This document shows, piece by piece, positions 7,401 to 7,425 of a stretch of 7,425 nt of DNA. The notes beneath the pieces were generated by a model that ran no database searches, was not told the origin of the DNA, and saw nothing but the letters and a program-made list of their open reading frames with translations. The DNA lies in the NCBI GenBank assembly GCA_003640335.1, contig RBKG01000242.1, positions 1 through 7,425 on the forward strand, written 5' to 3'. The position numbers and the translations under genes are program-made. This DNA comes from Porphyromonas sp. (GTDB lineage: Bacteria; Bacteroidota; Bacteroidia; Bacteroidales; Porphyromonadaceae). The first letter of the stretch is position 1. The number at the start of each line of letters is the position of its first letter.

Positions 7401-7425
7401 CAGAATTATCTCTAATCCCTCATTT

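Noticed and set aside
7361..7425. A T-box or other leader regulator ahead of pheT
   Set aside because: The predicted leader is only about 25 nt, too short for any such element, and no specifier-loop-like sequence is visible.

Overview
The window looks like chromosome of a member of the Bacteroidales, possibly Porphyromonas or a close relative. Four things point that way: the YebC N-terminus begins MGRAFEYRKARKMKRWGNMA, the form typical of Bacteroidetes, where enterobacterial proteins begin MAGHSKW; the gene starts have no clear Shine-Dalgarno sequences; there is a TAnnTTTG-type -7 box upstream of pheT; and base composition is moderate. The genus is an inference from protein style, since no database search was possible.

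All genes lie on the minus strand, so transcription runs from right to left. The right-hand 85% is a tightly spaced housekeeping run: pheT (phenylalanyl-tRNA synthetase beta chain), then yebC (YebC/PmpR/TACO1 family), then a small hotdog-fold acyl-CoA thioesterase whose start overlaps the yebC end by 11 nt, then mutS (DNA mismatch recognition ATPase). Gaps are 40 nt or so, or negative. The likely promoter lies just before pheT, and a strong hairpin terminator follows mutS, so these four genes probably form one transcription unit. The group mixes translation quality (PheRS, YebC) with replication quality (MutS), plus a metabolic thioesterase.

The left end, beyond the mutS terminator, is accessory DNA. 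Reading away from mutS there is about 80 bp of unassigned sequence, then a short decayed C-terminal remnant of what looks like an IS30-family transposase, then the truncated 3' end of an unrecognised gene (77 codons, no N-terminus), then an intact 169-codon hypothetical gene starting 2 nt after the fragment's stop. A truncated C-terminal piece followed immediately by a small intact soluble protein is the layout of a polymorphic-toxin tip with its immunity gene, left behind after rearrangement at the IS remnant. That reading rests on architecture, not on recognised domains. It is the only part of the window with real novelty potential; the rest is ordinary core genome.
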